Below, one piece after another: positions 34,792 to 42,725 of a stretch of DNA of 64,000 nucleotides (positions within the stretch are counted from its first letter, which is position 1; each line of letters begins with the position of its first letter). This DNA comes from Rhizobiales bacterium GAS188 (GTDB lineage Bacteria; Pseudomonadota; Alphaproteobacteria; Rhizobiales; Beijerinckiaceae): NCBI GenBank assembly GCA_900104855.1, contig FNSS01000001.1, positions 7,945,001 through 8,009,000 on the forward strand, read 5' to 3'. The notes below the pieces were generated by a model. That model was not told the DNA's origin. It saw nothing but the letters and a program-made list of their open reading frames with translations, and searched no databases. The position numbers and the translations under genes are program-made.

Positions 34792-36159
34792 TCAATTCAG
34801 GCGGGAGGCATGCGTCTCGAGCCAGCGCTCGAGGAATTTCGTGTCGAAGCGGTGGGCCCGGATGTCGGCGTCGCGGGCCAAGGCCTTGTGCAACGGGATC
34901 GTCGTCCTGAGGCCCGTGATTTCGAGCTCGCCCAGCGCCCGCTTGAGGCGCTCGATGGCGGTGGCGCGGCAGGCATCCCAGACGATCAGCTTGCCGAGCA
35001 GCGAATCGTAGAAGGGCGGCACCGTGTAGCCGGCATAGAGCATGCTGTCGAAGCGCACGCCCGGCCCGCCCGGAACCCGCAATCCGCTGACGATTCCGGG
35101 GAAAGGCATGAAGCCTTTCGACGGATCTTCCGCATTGATCCGGCACTCGATCGAATGCCCGGTGACGCGGATATCGGATTGGCGCAGCGAAAGCGGCTCG
35201 CCCGCGGCGATCTTGATCATCTCGCGGACGAGATCGACGCCGGTGACGAACTCCGTCACCGGGTGCTCGACCTGGATGCGGGTGTTCATCTCGATGAAGT
35301 AGAAATCCCGCGTCACCTCGTCGAACAGGAATTCGAGCGTGCCGGCGCCGCGATAGGAGACGGCGCGGGCGAGCGCGACGGCCGCCGCGCAGAGCCGGTC
35401 GCGGACTTCGCCTTCCAGATTGGCCGCGGGCGCCTCCTCCCAGATCTTCTGCCTGCGGCGCTGCAAGGAGCATTCACGCTCGAAGCAGTGGACGATATTG
35501 CGTCCGTCACCCAGCACCTGCACCTCGATATGGCGGGCGCGCTCGATAACCTTCTCGAGATAGAGGCCGCCATCGCCGAAGGCGGCCTTGGCCTCGGCGC
35601 TCGCCTGCGGCACCAGCCGGTCGAGCTCTTGCCGATCGGCGGCGATGCGGATGCCGCGCCCGCCTCCGCCGGCGGCTGCCTTGATCATCACCGGGAATCC
35701 GAGGCGGCGCGCGACTTCGCTTGCTTGCTCTTGCGTATCGATGCGCCCGATGCTGCCGGGCACGGTCGGCACGCCGACCTTGACCGCGACCTCGCGCGCC
35801 GCGACCTTGTCGCCCATCAGGCGGATGATGCTTCCGGGCGGCCCGACGAAGGTCAAGCCTGCCGCCTCGACGGCATCGGCGAAGCCGGCGTTCTCGGCGA
35901 GGAATCCGTAGCCCGGATGCACCGCATCGGCGCCGGTCGCGCGCGCGGCGGCCAGGATGGCGCCGATGTCGAGATAGGATTTCGCCGCCTGAGGCGGTCC
36001 GATGCCGACCGAAGCGTCGGCAAGCCGCACGGGAAGCGAATCCGCATCGGCATCACTATGAACTTGCACGGTCCTGATCCCGAGCTCGCGCGCCGCCCGG
36101 ATGATCCGGACGGCGATCTCGCCGCGATTGGCGATGAGCAGGGATTTGATCGGCGGCAT
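34792..36159 (-). CDS. Biotin carboxylase (AccC-type) of the pxp cluster
   Basis: A 455-residue ATP-grasp biotin carboxylase with LLIANRGEIAVRIIRAARELG at its start, the AAGGGGRGIR phosphate loop near residue 163, HIEVQVLGD, and EMNTRIQVEHPVTE near 285 with the catalytic arginine. It would carboxylate biotin on the small carrier encoded just upstream, 7 bp away. Since it lies between that carrier and pxpB it probably serves this pathway and not fatty acid synthesis, though this is inference. ATG 36159 is used; an open frame upstream reads through the carrier gene. Confidence 0.92.
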   Translation of the reverse strand: MPPIKSLLIANRGEIAVRIIRAARELGIRTVQVHSDADADSLPVRLADASVGIGPPQAAKSYLDIGAILAAARATGADAVHPGYGFLAENAGFADAVEAAGLTFVGPPGSIIRLMGDKVAAREVAVKVGVPTVPGSIGRIDTQEQASEVARRLGFPVMIKAAAGGGGRGIRIAADRQELDRLVPQASAEAKAAFGDGGLYLEKVIERARHIEVQVLGDGRNIVHCFERECSLQRRRQKIWEEAPAANLEGEVRDRLCAAAVALARAVSYRGAGTLEFLFDEVTRDFYFIEMNTRIQVEHPVTEFVTGVDLVREMIKIAAGEPLSLRQSDIRVTGHSIECRINAEDPSKGFMPFPGIVSGLRVPGGPGVRFDSMLYAGYTVPPFYDSLLGKLIVWDACRATAIERLKRALGELEITGLRTTIPLHKALARDADIRAHRFDTKFLERWLETHASRLN

Positions 36160-36166
36160 TCCGCGC

Positions 36167-36409
36167 CTAGCCCTCGATCTCGGCGATCGGCTGCCCCGCC
36201 ATGATCGGCTCCTCATTGCCGATGAGGAACTTGACGATCCGGCCGCCGAACTCCGCATTCACTTCGTGGAACGACTTCATCACTTCGACGAGACCGACCG
36301 TATCGCCGGCGGCGATGACCTCCCCGTCCGATTTGAAGGGCGGCTTGTCCGGCGACGGCCGGCGATAGAAGGTGCCGGGAAGGGGCGAGATGATCTCTCT
36401 CTTGGCCAT
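36167..36409 (-). CDS. Biotin carboxyl carrier protein (AccB-type, short)
   Basis: An 80-residue single biotinyl domain. VEVMKSFHEVNAE contains the biotinylated lysine at residue 45, in a VMKS context instead of the usual AMKM. ISPLPGTFYRRPSPDKPPF at the start and GQPIAEIEG at the end are standard for the fold. It lacks the proline-rich N-terminal part of housekeeping AccB (about 150 residues), as expected for pathway-specific carriers. It lies between pxpA (56 bp before) and the biotin carboxylase gene (7 bp after). Confidence 0.88.
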   Translation of the reverse strand: MAKREIISPLPGTFYRRPSPDKPPFKSDGEVIAAGDTVGLVEVMKSFHEVNAEFGGRIVKFLIGNEEPIMAGQPIAEIEG

Positions 36410-36465
36410 GACCGGTGTCCTCCTCTGTCGGGCTGCGGCGGCGACGATCGCGGATCGCCGCGCCA

Positions 36466-37194
36466 TCAACGGCTTTGCAAATAAGGCTTCACCGCCTCGC
36501 GCACGGATGTCGCGATGGCGACCGCGTTCGGCGTGTCCGAATGGATGCAGATGGAATCGGCTTTGACGGAAATATCCCTGCCGCCGACGCTGCGGACCTT
36601 GCCCTCCTGCAGGGCGCGCAAGCAGCGCGCGGCGGCCTCGCCCGGGTCTTTCGCGTCGTGCTGGCGGGTGACGATCAGCGTGCCGTCATCATCATAGTCG
36701 AGGTCGGCGTAGAACTCCGCGACGAAATCATGGCCGCGGGCCGGATAGATCCGTTCGTGCAAAGTGTCGATCATGCCGAACAACGGCACCTTGAACACGT
36801 CCGCCGCATCGCAGACCGCATGTGCGATCTCTTCCTGCTTGCCGGCCATCGCATAGAGCGAGCCATGCGGCTTGATGTGATTGAGCGTCATCCCCTCGGC
36901 GTCGAGAAAGCCTTTCAGCGCGCCCACCTGGTAGATGATGCAATTCGCGGTCTCTTCGCGTGAGATCTTCATCTCGCGACGGCCGAAGCCTTGCCGGTCT
37001 GGCAGAGACGGGTGGGCGCCGACCTTGACCCCGGCACGCTTGGCGAGGCGCACCGTGTCGCGCATATGGTTGAAGTCCGAGGCGTGGAAGCCGCAAGCCA
37101 CATTGGCGACCGAGATCAGCGGCATCAGCCCTTCATCGTCGCCCATGCGGTAAAGCGCGAAAGCCTCGCCCATATCGCAGTTGATCACGGTCAA
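36466..37194 (-). CDS. pxpA: 5-oxoprolinase subunit A (LamB/YcsF family)
   Basis: A 242-residue TIM-barrel-like LamB/YcsF protein. It starts with INCDMGEAFA, followed by SVANVACGFHASD and GVKVGAHPSLPDRQGFGRRE, then LNHIKPHGSLYAMAG and IHSDTPNAVAIA, all family signatures. PxpA works with PxpB and PxpC to hydrolyse 5-oxoproline to glutamate with ATP. Usual family length is about 250. It is the first gene of pxpA-accB-accC-pxpB-pxpC and is divergent from a LysR gene 140 bp away, its probable regulator. Confidence 0.93.
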   Translation of the reverse strand: MTVINCDMGEAFALYRMGDDEGLMPLISVANVACGFHASDFNHMRDTVRLAKRAGVKVGAHPSLPDRQGFGRREMKISREETANCIIYQVGALKGFLDAEGMTLNHIKPHGSLYAMAGKQEEIAHAVCDAADVFKVPLFGMIDTLHERIYPARGHDFVAEFYADLDYDDDGTLIVTRQHDAKDPGEAAARCLRALQEGKVRSVGGRDISVKADSICIHSDTPNAVAIATSVREAVKPYLQSR

Positions 37195-37334
37195 GGCCGA
37201 TCTCCGTAGTGCGGGCTTGCTTGCTTGCTGGGCTGTGTTGCTGGCGAGGAGTCTTGCTTTGCGAGGGAATTCCTGCGTCCGGAAAACGAGTATCGACGCA
37301 GTCGGCGGCTATTGTAAAATCAGAAAATCAGCTT

Positions 37335-38276
37335 ATGCGTATCGACGAAACAGATATGACGCTGTCGCTGAAAAAAATCCGATATTTCATCGCCACGGCC
37401 GATGCCGGGCAGGTGTCGCATGCCGGCATGCAGCTCGGCGTTTCGCAATCGGCGATTACGGCTGCGGTGCAGCAGCTCGAGACCGAGCTTGGCGCGACCC
37501 TGTTCTTGCGGCACTCGCAGGGCGTATCGCTGACGGCCGAGGGCGCGCGTTTCCTGCAGCATGCCCGCCACATCATGTCGGCCGTCAGCGAGGCGGTTCG
37601 GGCGCCGCTCAGCGAGGATACGAAGCTTGCCGGCAAGGTCCGGATCGGCGTCACCTATACGGTTGCCGGTTATTTCCTGCCCCGCCATCATGCACGCTTC
37701 GTGCGGACCTATCCCGGCATCACGCTGGAGCTCGTCGAATTGCCGCGCGAGGCGATCGAGCAAGGATTGGTCGACGGTTCGCTGGATATCGCGGTGATGC
37801 TGGTGTCGAATCTGCGCGACAAGCGCCACCTCGCCTATGAGACGCTGATCCGTTCCCGTCGGCGGTTGTGGCTGCCGCTCGAGCACCCGTTCCTCAACCT
37901 CGAGACGATCACGCTCGCCGACATCGCCGAGCAACCCTATGTGATGCTCACGGTCGACGAGGCCGACGAGACTGCCGGCAAATATTGGCGTCCGAGCGGA
38001 TTGCGGCCGAGGACGATCTTCACGACCTCGTCGGTCGAAGCCGTGCGCAGCATGGTGGCGGCCGGGATGGGAGTCACTGTGCTTTCCGACATGGTCTACA
38101 GGCCATGGTCGCTCGAGGGGCAAAGGATCGATACGCGCAGCGTCGTCGCCGACATCCCGACCATGGATGTCGGCCTTGCCTGGGACCTCGGCCGGCCGCT
38201 CTCGGCCGTCACGAAGATCTTCCACGATTTTCTCAGCATGAGCTTCAATGGCGCCGGCAGCGCGCTGGTCGGCTAG
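37335..38276 (+). CDS. LysR family transcriptional regulator, divergent from pxpA
   Basis: A 313-residue LysR regulator: winged helix-turn-helix in residues about 8-67 (KKIRYFIATADAGQVSHAGM, then QSAITAAVQQLETELGATLF) and a two-lobed effector domain with GKVRIGVTYTVAGYFLP and VAAGMGVTVLSDMV. LysR proteins usually control the divergent gene, here pxpA and its operon. ATG 37335 or 37356 could be the start; neither has a strong ribosome site, and the long open frame upstream is not used. The stop shares a CTAG with the convergent LysR stop. Confidence 0.88.
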   Translation: MRIDETDMTLSLKKIRYFIATADAGQVSHAGMQLGVSQSAITAAVQQLETELGATLFLRHSQGVSLTAEGARFLQHARHIMSAVSEAVRAPLSEDTKLAGKVRIGVTYTVAGYFLPRHHARFVRTYPGITLELVELPREAIEQGLVDGSLDIAVMLVSNLRDKRHLAYETLIRSRRRLWLPLEHPFLNLETITLADIAEQPYVMLTVDEADETAGKYWRPSGLRPRTIFTTSSVEAVRSMVAAGMGVTVLSDMVYRPWSLEGQRIDTRSVVADIPTMDVGLAWDLGRPLSAVTKIFHDFLSMSFNGAGSALVG

Positions 38277-39217
38277 CGGGAGCGTCGCGAGGCGGCACGA
38301 GACCATCCGGCCGCATACTCGGTGCGGAGGCGCTCGAGGAGATGATCGGCGGCGACGCTGAGGAAGCCGCCTTTGCGCGTCACGACGAAGACCGGGATGC
38401 CGGCGCGGAAATCCTTGACGCGGATGATGCCGAGCGTGCTGGCGGCGAGCTCGTCGGCGATGCCGCTTTCGGTCATCAGCGCCAGGCCGAAGCCCGCTTC
38501 GACCAGACGCTTCTGCGCCGTCAGGCTGTCGACCGGAGTCCAATCGACCTCGCCGAGGCCAAGCGTCAGGAACAGGCCGAACACATGCGAGGCTGCGATT
38601 TCCCGCTGTCCGGGGATCTCCGGAAAGGCGATCCAGCGCTCGCCGCCCAGGACCTTGAGCGAGCCGATCATGCGCCCGGCGAGCTTGTGCTCGGGGGCGC
38701 AGACCACCAGCAACGGCTCCACGCCCAGATCTTCGCAGTGCAAATCCGGGGATCGGTCGCGATCATAGCGCAAGCCGATCGTCGCTTCGCCGCGTCGCAC
38801 CAGCTCGCTCACCTCAGCGCTGCGCGCGGTCTGCAGGCTGAGACCCACGGCGGGGTGGGCTTGCGCGAACCGTTTCAGGATGCTCGTCAAGCTCAGGCCG
38901 GCCAAGGTACCTACGGTCGCCAGGGTCACCGGGCCGGCATTTGCGGTTCGGAGCGCACGCACCGCAGCTTCCGCGTCCTGAAGGGCCGCAAGGGCGCGCT
39001 CCGCATAAGGCAGGAGGACACGTCCGGCCTGGCTCAACACGATGCCGCCCGAGATGCGCTCGAACAGCTTCGTGCCGAGCTCCTGCTCGAGCAGATGCAT
39101 GCGGTGCGAGATGGCCGGTTGCGTCCGATTGAGGAACCGGGCCGCATTGGAAAACCCGCCTTGACGGTAGATCGCCAGGAATGTGTTCAGCCCCGCGGCA
39201 TCCATCCCGCCATCCAT
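38273..39217 (-). CDS. LysR family transcriptional regulator, divergent from the PEP mutase-family gene
   Basis: A 314-residue LysR regulator. DNA-binding domain in the first 65 residues (LNTFLAIYRQGGFSNAARFL, QPAISHRMHLLEQELGTKLF), then a substrate-binding domain with GPVTLATVGTLAGLSLTSI and VEAGFGLALMTESG. It is unlike the neighbouring LysR beyond family level. It is divergent from a PEP mutase/isocitrate lyase-family gene across 103 bp and is likely its regulator. Its stop overlaps the other LysR gene by four bases. Confidence 0.88.
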   Translation of the reverse strand: MDGGMDAAGLNTFLAIYRQGGFSNAARFLNRTQPAISHRMHLLEQELGTKLFERISGGIVLSQAGRVLLPYAERALAALQDAEAAVRALRTANAGPVTLATVGTLAGLSLTSILKRFAQAHPAVGLSLQTARSAEVSELVRRGEATIGLRYDRDRSPDLHCEDLGVEPLLVVCAPEHKLAGRMIGSLKVLGGERWIAFPEIPGQREIAASHVFGLFLTLGLGEVDWTPVDSLTAQKRLVEAGFGLALMTESGIADELAASTLGIIRVKDFRAGIPVFVVTRKGGFLSVAADHLLERLRTEYAAGWSRAASRRSR

Positions 39218-39320
39218 GCAGAAAATTGATCGACGGGCAAGATATTACAAATTGGATGGATGAGCTCAAGCGGGCTAACCCTATCGCCGGCAAGCAAGTG
39301 TTTGCGGAGGACATCCGACC

Positions 39321-40163
39321 ATGGCGAACCAAAAGCAAAAGGCTGAAGCCTTCAAAGCGATGCATGCCGCCTCCCGCGGCTTCGTGATGCCCAATGCCTG
39401 GGATGCCGGCAGCGCCGTCGTCCTCGCCGAAGCAGGCGTTGCGGCAATCGCCACGACCAGCGCCGGCATAGCGTTCTCGCTCGGCAAGCCGGATTACGAC
39501 ATCCGAGACAAAGCTTCCGCCGTGACGCGCGACGAGATGTTCGAGCGCATCCGCCAGATCGTGGAGGCCGTATCCTTGCCGGTGAACGGCGATCTGGAGG
39601 ATGGCTATGGCGAGCGCCCCGAAACCGTTGCCGAGACCGTGCATCTCGCGATCGAATCCGGGCTCGCCGGCGGCAATATCGAAGACGACAACCCGCGCGC
39701 CGAAGGTCTTTACGATGAAGGCCTTGCGGTCGAGCGGATCGCAGCCGCGCGGGCTGCGATCGATGCGAGCGGCAACGCCTTTGTGCTGTGCGCCAGGGTC
39801 GATGCGTTTCTGGTGTCGCCGCAGGACGCGTTGAGGACCTGCATCCGGCGCGGCAGCCTGTTTCGCGAGGCGGGCGCCGACTGCGTCTATCCGCCCGGCG
39901 TCGCTGACCTCGAGACCATCAGGACCCTGGTGCGCGAGATCGACGCGCCCCTCAACATCGTGACCGGCTTGGGCAGCGCGAAATTGAGCGTGCCGGCCCT
40001 GCTCGATGCGGGCGTCATGCGCATCAGCCTCGGCGGCAGCATCGCCCGCTCGGCGCTCGGCTTCATCCGCCGCAGCATGCGCGAATTATGCGAGCGAGGC
40101 ACGATCGATTTCGCCGCCATCCAGATCCCGCAAGGCGAGCTCAACAGGCTGTTCACCCGGTGA
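39321..40163 (+). CDS. Isocitrate lyase/PEP mutase family protein
   Basis: A 280-residue member of the PEP mutase/isocitrate lyase superfamily. FVMPNAWDAGSAVVLAEAGV at the start, VNGDLEDGYG near residue 92 with the metal-binding acidic residues, and GGNIEDD then FVLCARVDAF follow the family pattern. The KKCGH loop of true isocitrate and methylisocitrate lyases is missing, so the reaction (a C-C or P-C bond cleavage on an oxaloacetate-like compound) is uncertain. GGAGG precedes the ATG. It stands alone with its divergent LysR. Confidence 0.87.
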   Translation: MANQKQKAEAFKAMHAASRGFVMPNAWDAGSAVVLAEAGVAAIATTSAGIAFSLGKPDYDIRDKASAVTRDEMFERIRQIVEAVSLPVNGDLEDGYGERPETVAETVHLAIESGLAGGNIEDDNPRAEGLYDEGLAVERIAAARAAIDASGNAFVLCARVDAFLVSPQDALRTCIRRGSLFREAGADCVYPPGVADLETIRTLVREIDAPLNIVTGLGSAKLSVPALLDAGVMRISLGGSIARSALGFIRRSMRELCERGTIDFAAIQIPQGELNRLFTR

Positions 40164-40307
40164 CGAGAGCAGCGAATCCAAAATTCGCATCACCTTGGGG
40201 CAACGCAACCTTGGAGCAAAGAAACTTGGCGAATTTCGGATTCAAAGCTGCACTAGCAAGTTATTGCTTCTAGCGAGGCACTGCCTCGGACCGACGAGGC
40301 GTGTGGT

Positions 40308-40411
40308 GGCTCCGATCGACGGTTCATGACGGGCTCTGATAGAATCAGGCCCAGATAGGACCGATGAACGGTCTAAACGCCTACGAGAGGCAAAACCGCA
40401 CGATCGGAGCC
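40308..40411. repeat. Compound palindromic element between 40.16 and 40.58 kb
   Basis: Perfect 11-bp arms GGCTCCGATCG (40308-40318) and CGATCGGAGCC (40401-40411) enclose a near-palindrome GGGCTCTGAT-AGA-ATCAGGCCC (40331-40352) and GACCG-ATGAA-CGGTC (40359-40373). The rest of the 419-bp gap (40164-40582) has no supported gene. It looks like a folded dispersed repeat, but only one copy is in this window. Confidence 0.6.
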
Positions 40412-40582
40412 GGCGCCATGGTACCACAGAGCGAGGCCTGTGTGGAGGTGAGATGGAAGGAGTGAAGTGGGGTCCAACCGCCTTCTCGCCAACCCGGCCA
40501 GGTGACCGCGCCCGCCATTCGCACCTATATTGCGGGTGCAACGCACGCATCGGCGATCGCAACTCCCCCAGGCCGGATTCCC

Positions 40583-41839
40583 ATGACCATACAGCAGCGC
40601 AACATCCCCATATCGATCGACGAGGTGAAGCTCGACAGGCTCGCGGAGGTCGCCGTCAAGGTCGGGCTGCGGCTGAAGGCCGGACAGGACCTGTTCCTGA
40701 CGGCCCCGGTCGCGGCGCTGCCGCTGGTGCGGCGGGTCGCCGAGCACGCCTACCGGGCAGGCGCCGGCCTCGTCACCCCTATCTTCTCCGACGAAGAGGT
40801 CACGCTGTCGCGCTTCCGCTTCGGGGCGCATGCGAGCTTCGACCGCGCCGCAAGCTGGCTCTATGACGGCGTCGCCAAGGCCTTCGACGGCAACACGGCG
40901 CGGCTCGCCATCGTCGGCGAGGATCCGATGCTGCTGTCGGGCGAGGATCCGGCCAAGGTGGCGCGCGCCAACAAAGCCAATTCCGTCGCCTATCAGCCGG
41001 CGCTGGAAAAGATCACCGGCTTCGACATCAACTGGAACATCATCGCCTATCCCGGCGCATCCTGGGCCAAACAGGTCTTTCCCGGCGAGGAACAGGATGT
41101 CGCGGTGGCGAAGCTCGCCGAGGCGATCTTCGCAGCCTCGCGCGTCGACCATGACGACCCGGTGGCCGCATGGACGGCGCACAATGCCACGCTAGGCGGC
41201 CGCACCGCATGGCTGAACGCACAGAGGTTCAGTGCGCTGCATTATTCCGGGCCGGGCACGGATCTCACGATCGGGCTTGCCGACGGCCATGAATGGCAGG
41301 GCGGCGCCTCGACCGCCAAGAATGGCATCACCTGCAATCCCAACATCCCGACCGAGGAGGTCTTCACCACGCCGCATGCGCGGCGCGTGGAGGGGCACGT
41401 CGCGAGCACCAAGCCGCTCTCCTATCAGGGCACGCTGATCGAGGGAATCGCGGTCCGCTTCGCAGAGGGTCGCATCGTCGAGGCCAAGGCAACGCGCGGC
41501 CTCGAAGTGCTGAACAAGGTCCTCGACACGGACGAAGGCTCGCGCCGTCTCGGCGAGGTGGCGCTGGTGCCGCATTCCTCGCCGATCTCGAAGAGCGGGC
41601 TGTTGTTCTTCAACACGCTGTTCGACGAGAACGCCGCCTGCCACATCGCACTCGGCCAGTGCTATTCGAAATGCTTCGTCGACGGCGCCAAGCTCACGCC
41701 CGAACAGATCGCGGCGCAAGGCGGCAATAAGAGCTTGATCCATATCGACTGGATGATCGGCTCGGGCGAGATCGACATCGACGGCGTCCGTGCCGACGGC
41801 AGCTGCGTGCCGGTGTTCCGCAAGGGCGAGTGGGCGTGA
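40583..41839 (+). CDS. M29 family aminopeptidase (AmpS/thermophilic aminopeptidase)
   Basis: A 418-residue metallo-aminopeptidase. The M29 metal ligands can be followed: the glutamates in NPNIPTEEVFTTPH near residue 255, the histidine of EVALVPHSSPISKSG, the DENAACHIALG histidine near 350, and the HIDWMIGS histidine/aspartate near 390. Family enzymes remove N-terminal residues from peptides in the cytoplasm. The gene lies ahead of the UDG-like gene by 16 bp, so they may share a transcript. A dipeptide-type ABC transporter lies 3 kb downstream, which would supply peptides, though linkage is inference. Confidence 0.9.
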   Translation: MTIQQRNIPISIDEVKLDRLAEVAVKVGLRLKAGQDLFLTAPVAALPLVRRVAEHAYRAGAGLVTPIFSDEEVTLSRFRFGAHASFDRAASWLYDGVAKAFDGNTARLAIVGEDPMLLSGEDPAKVARANKANSVAYQPALEKITGFDINWNIIAYPGASWAKQVFPGEEQDVAVAKLAEAIFAASRVDHDDPVAAWTAHNATLGGRTAWLNAQRFSALHYSGPGTDLTIGLADGHEWQGGASTAKNGITCNPNIPTEEVFTTPHARRVEGHVASTKPLSYQGTLIEGIAVRFAEGRIVEAKATRGLEVLNKVLDTDEGSRRLGEVALVPHSSPISKSGLLFFNTLFDENAACHIALGQCYSKCFVDGAKLTPEQIAAQGGNKSLIHIDWMIGSGEIDIDGVRADGSCVPVFRKGEWA

Positions 41840-41855
41840 GCAGGGCTCGCAGCCC

Positions 41856-42695
41856 ATGCTGAGACCATTGCGCGACACGATGGAGGCGATGCTCGAGGGC
41901 TGGCGGGACGATCTGCCCCCGGCTTGGCGCGGCATCGCCGAGAGCACGCAGCTCGGCTTTCGCGAGATGGATCCGGGCCTGACCTTGGACCCTTGGGAGC
42001 CGGTCTTTCCGGTGAGGCGCGGCCGCGTCTTTCCGGGTCAGCCACCCGGCGCTCATATGTTGCGCGCCTTCGACGGCATCGTGCCCCAAGAGGTGCGTTG
42101 CGTGATCCTTGGCCAGGACCCCTATCCCTGTCCGGCATTCTCGACAGGGCGCGCCTTCGAGGCCGGCAACGTCGCCTCCTGGCGAGAGCTCGACAAGATG
42201 TTCTCGGTCAGCGTGCGCGTCTTCATTCAGATGATCGTCGCAGCCCGGACCGGCGATGGCGATCGTGCCCGCAGCGTCGCCGACTGGCCGAAGCTGCGCG
42301 ATGATCTCGACAGCGGCCGCCTCGCCTTCGAACCGCCGGCCGAACTCGCGGATCGCTGGGTTCGCTCCGGCGTCCTGCTGCTCAATTCCTCGCTGACGCT
42401 CAGCCGGTTCAAGGTGGAGGTCGACGCGCATCAGAGCCATGGGCATCTGCCGCTCTGGCACCCCTTCATCGTTGCGGTGCTGCGTCACTTGGCCGAGCTT
42501 CGGCGACCGATTGTCTTCATCGGTTTCGGCGATGCGGCCGCGGCGGCGCTGGACCATGCCGGGATCGCGGAGGGCGAGGACAATATCCGCCGCGAGCACC
42601 CGGCGCGGGGCGACCGTGTGCTGGCGCTGCCCAACCCTTTCCTTCTCTGCAATCGCCGGCTCGCGGCTCTCGACGCGGCGCCGGTCGACTGGTGA
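41856..42695 (+). CDS. Uracil-DNA glycosylase-like protein with altered motifs
   Basis: A 279-residue protein of the UDG superfamily. CVILGQDPYPCPAFSTGRAF near residue 90 is the water-activating motif, with proline in place of the histidine of GQDPYH, and RSGVLLLNSSLTL near 175 matches the GVLLLN strand of Ung. The HPSPLS intercalation loop is replaced by EHPARGDRVLALPNP. The N-terminal 60 residues do not match Ung. It may be a divergent glycosylase with different base choice or a non-enzymatic relative. ATG 41856 is chosen after the aminopeptidase stop. Confidence 0.72.
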   Translation: MLRPLRDTMEAMLEGWRDDLPPAWRGIAESTQLGFREMDPGLTLDPWEPVFPVRRGRVFPGQPPGAHMLRAFDGIVPQEVRCVILGQDPYPCPAFSTGRAFEAGNVASWRELDKMFSVSVRVFIQMIVAARTGDGDRARSVADWPKLRDDLDSGRLAFEPPAELADRWVRSGVLLLNSSLTLSRFKVEVDAHQSHGHLPLWHPFIVAVLRHLAELRRPIVFIGFGDAAAAALDHAGIAEGEDNIRREHPARGDRVLALPNPFLLCNRRLAALDAAPVDW

Positions 42696-42725
42696 GCGGG
42701 CTCACCCGATTTCCGCGACGGCGCT

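Noticed and set aside
33871-36204. A 777-residue open frame on the plus strand across the pxp/acc region
   Set aside because: It is antisense to pxpB and the biotin carboxylase gene, both with strong motifs, and its translation is rich in arginine, glutamate and histidine without domains; long antisense frames are expected in GC-rich DNA.
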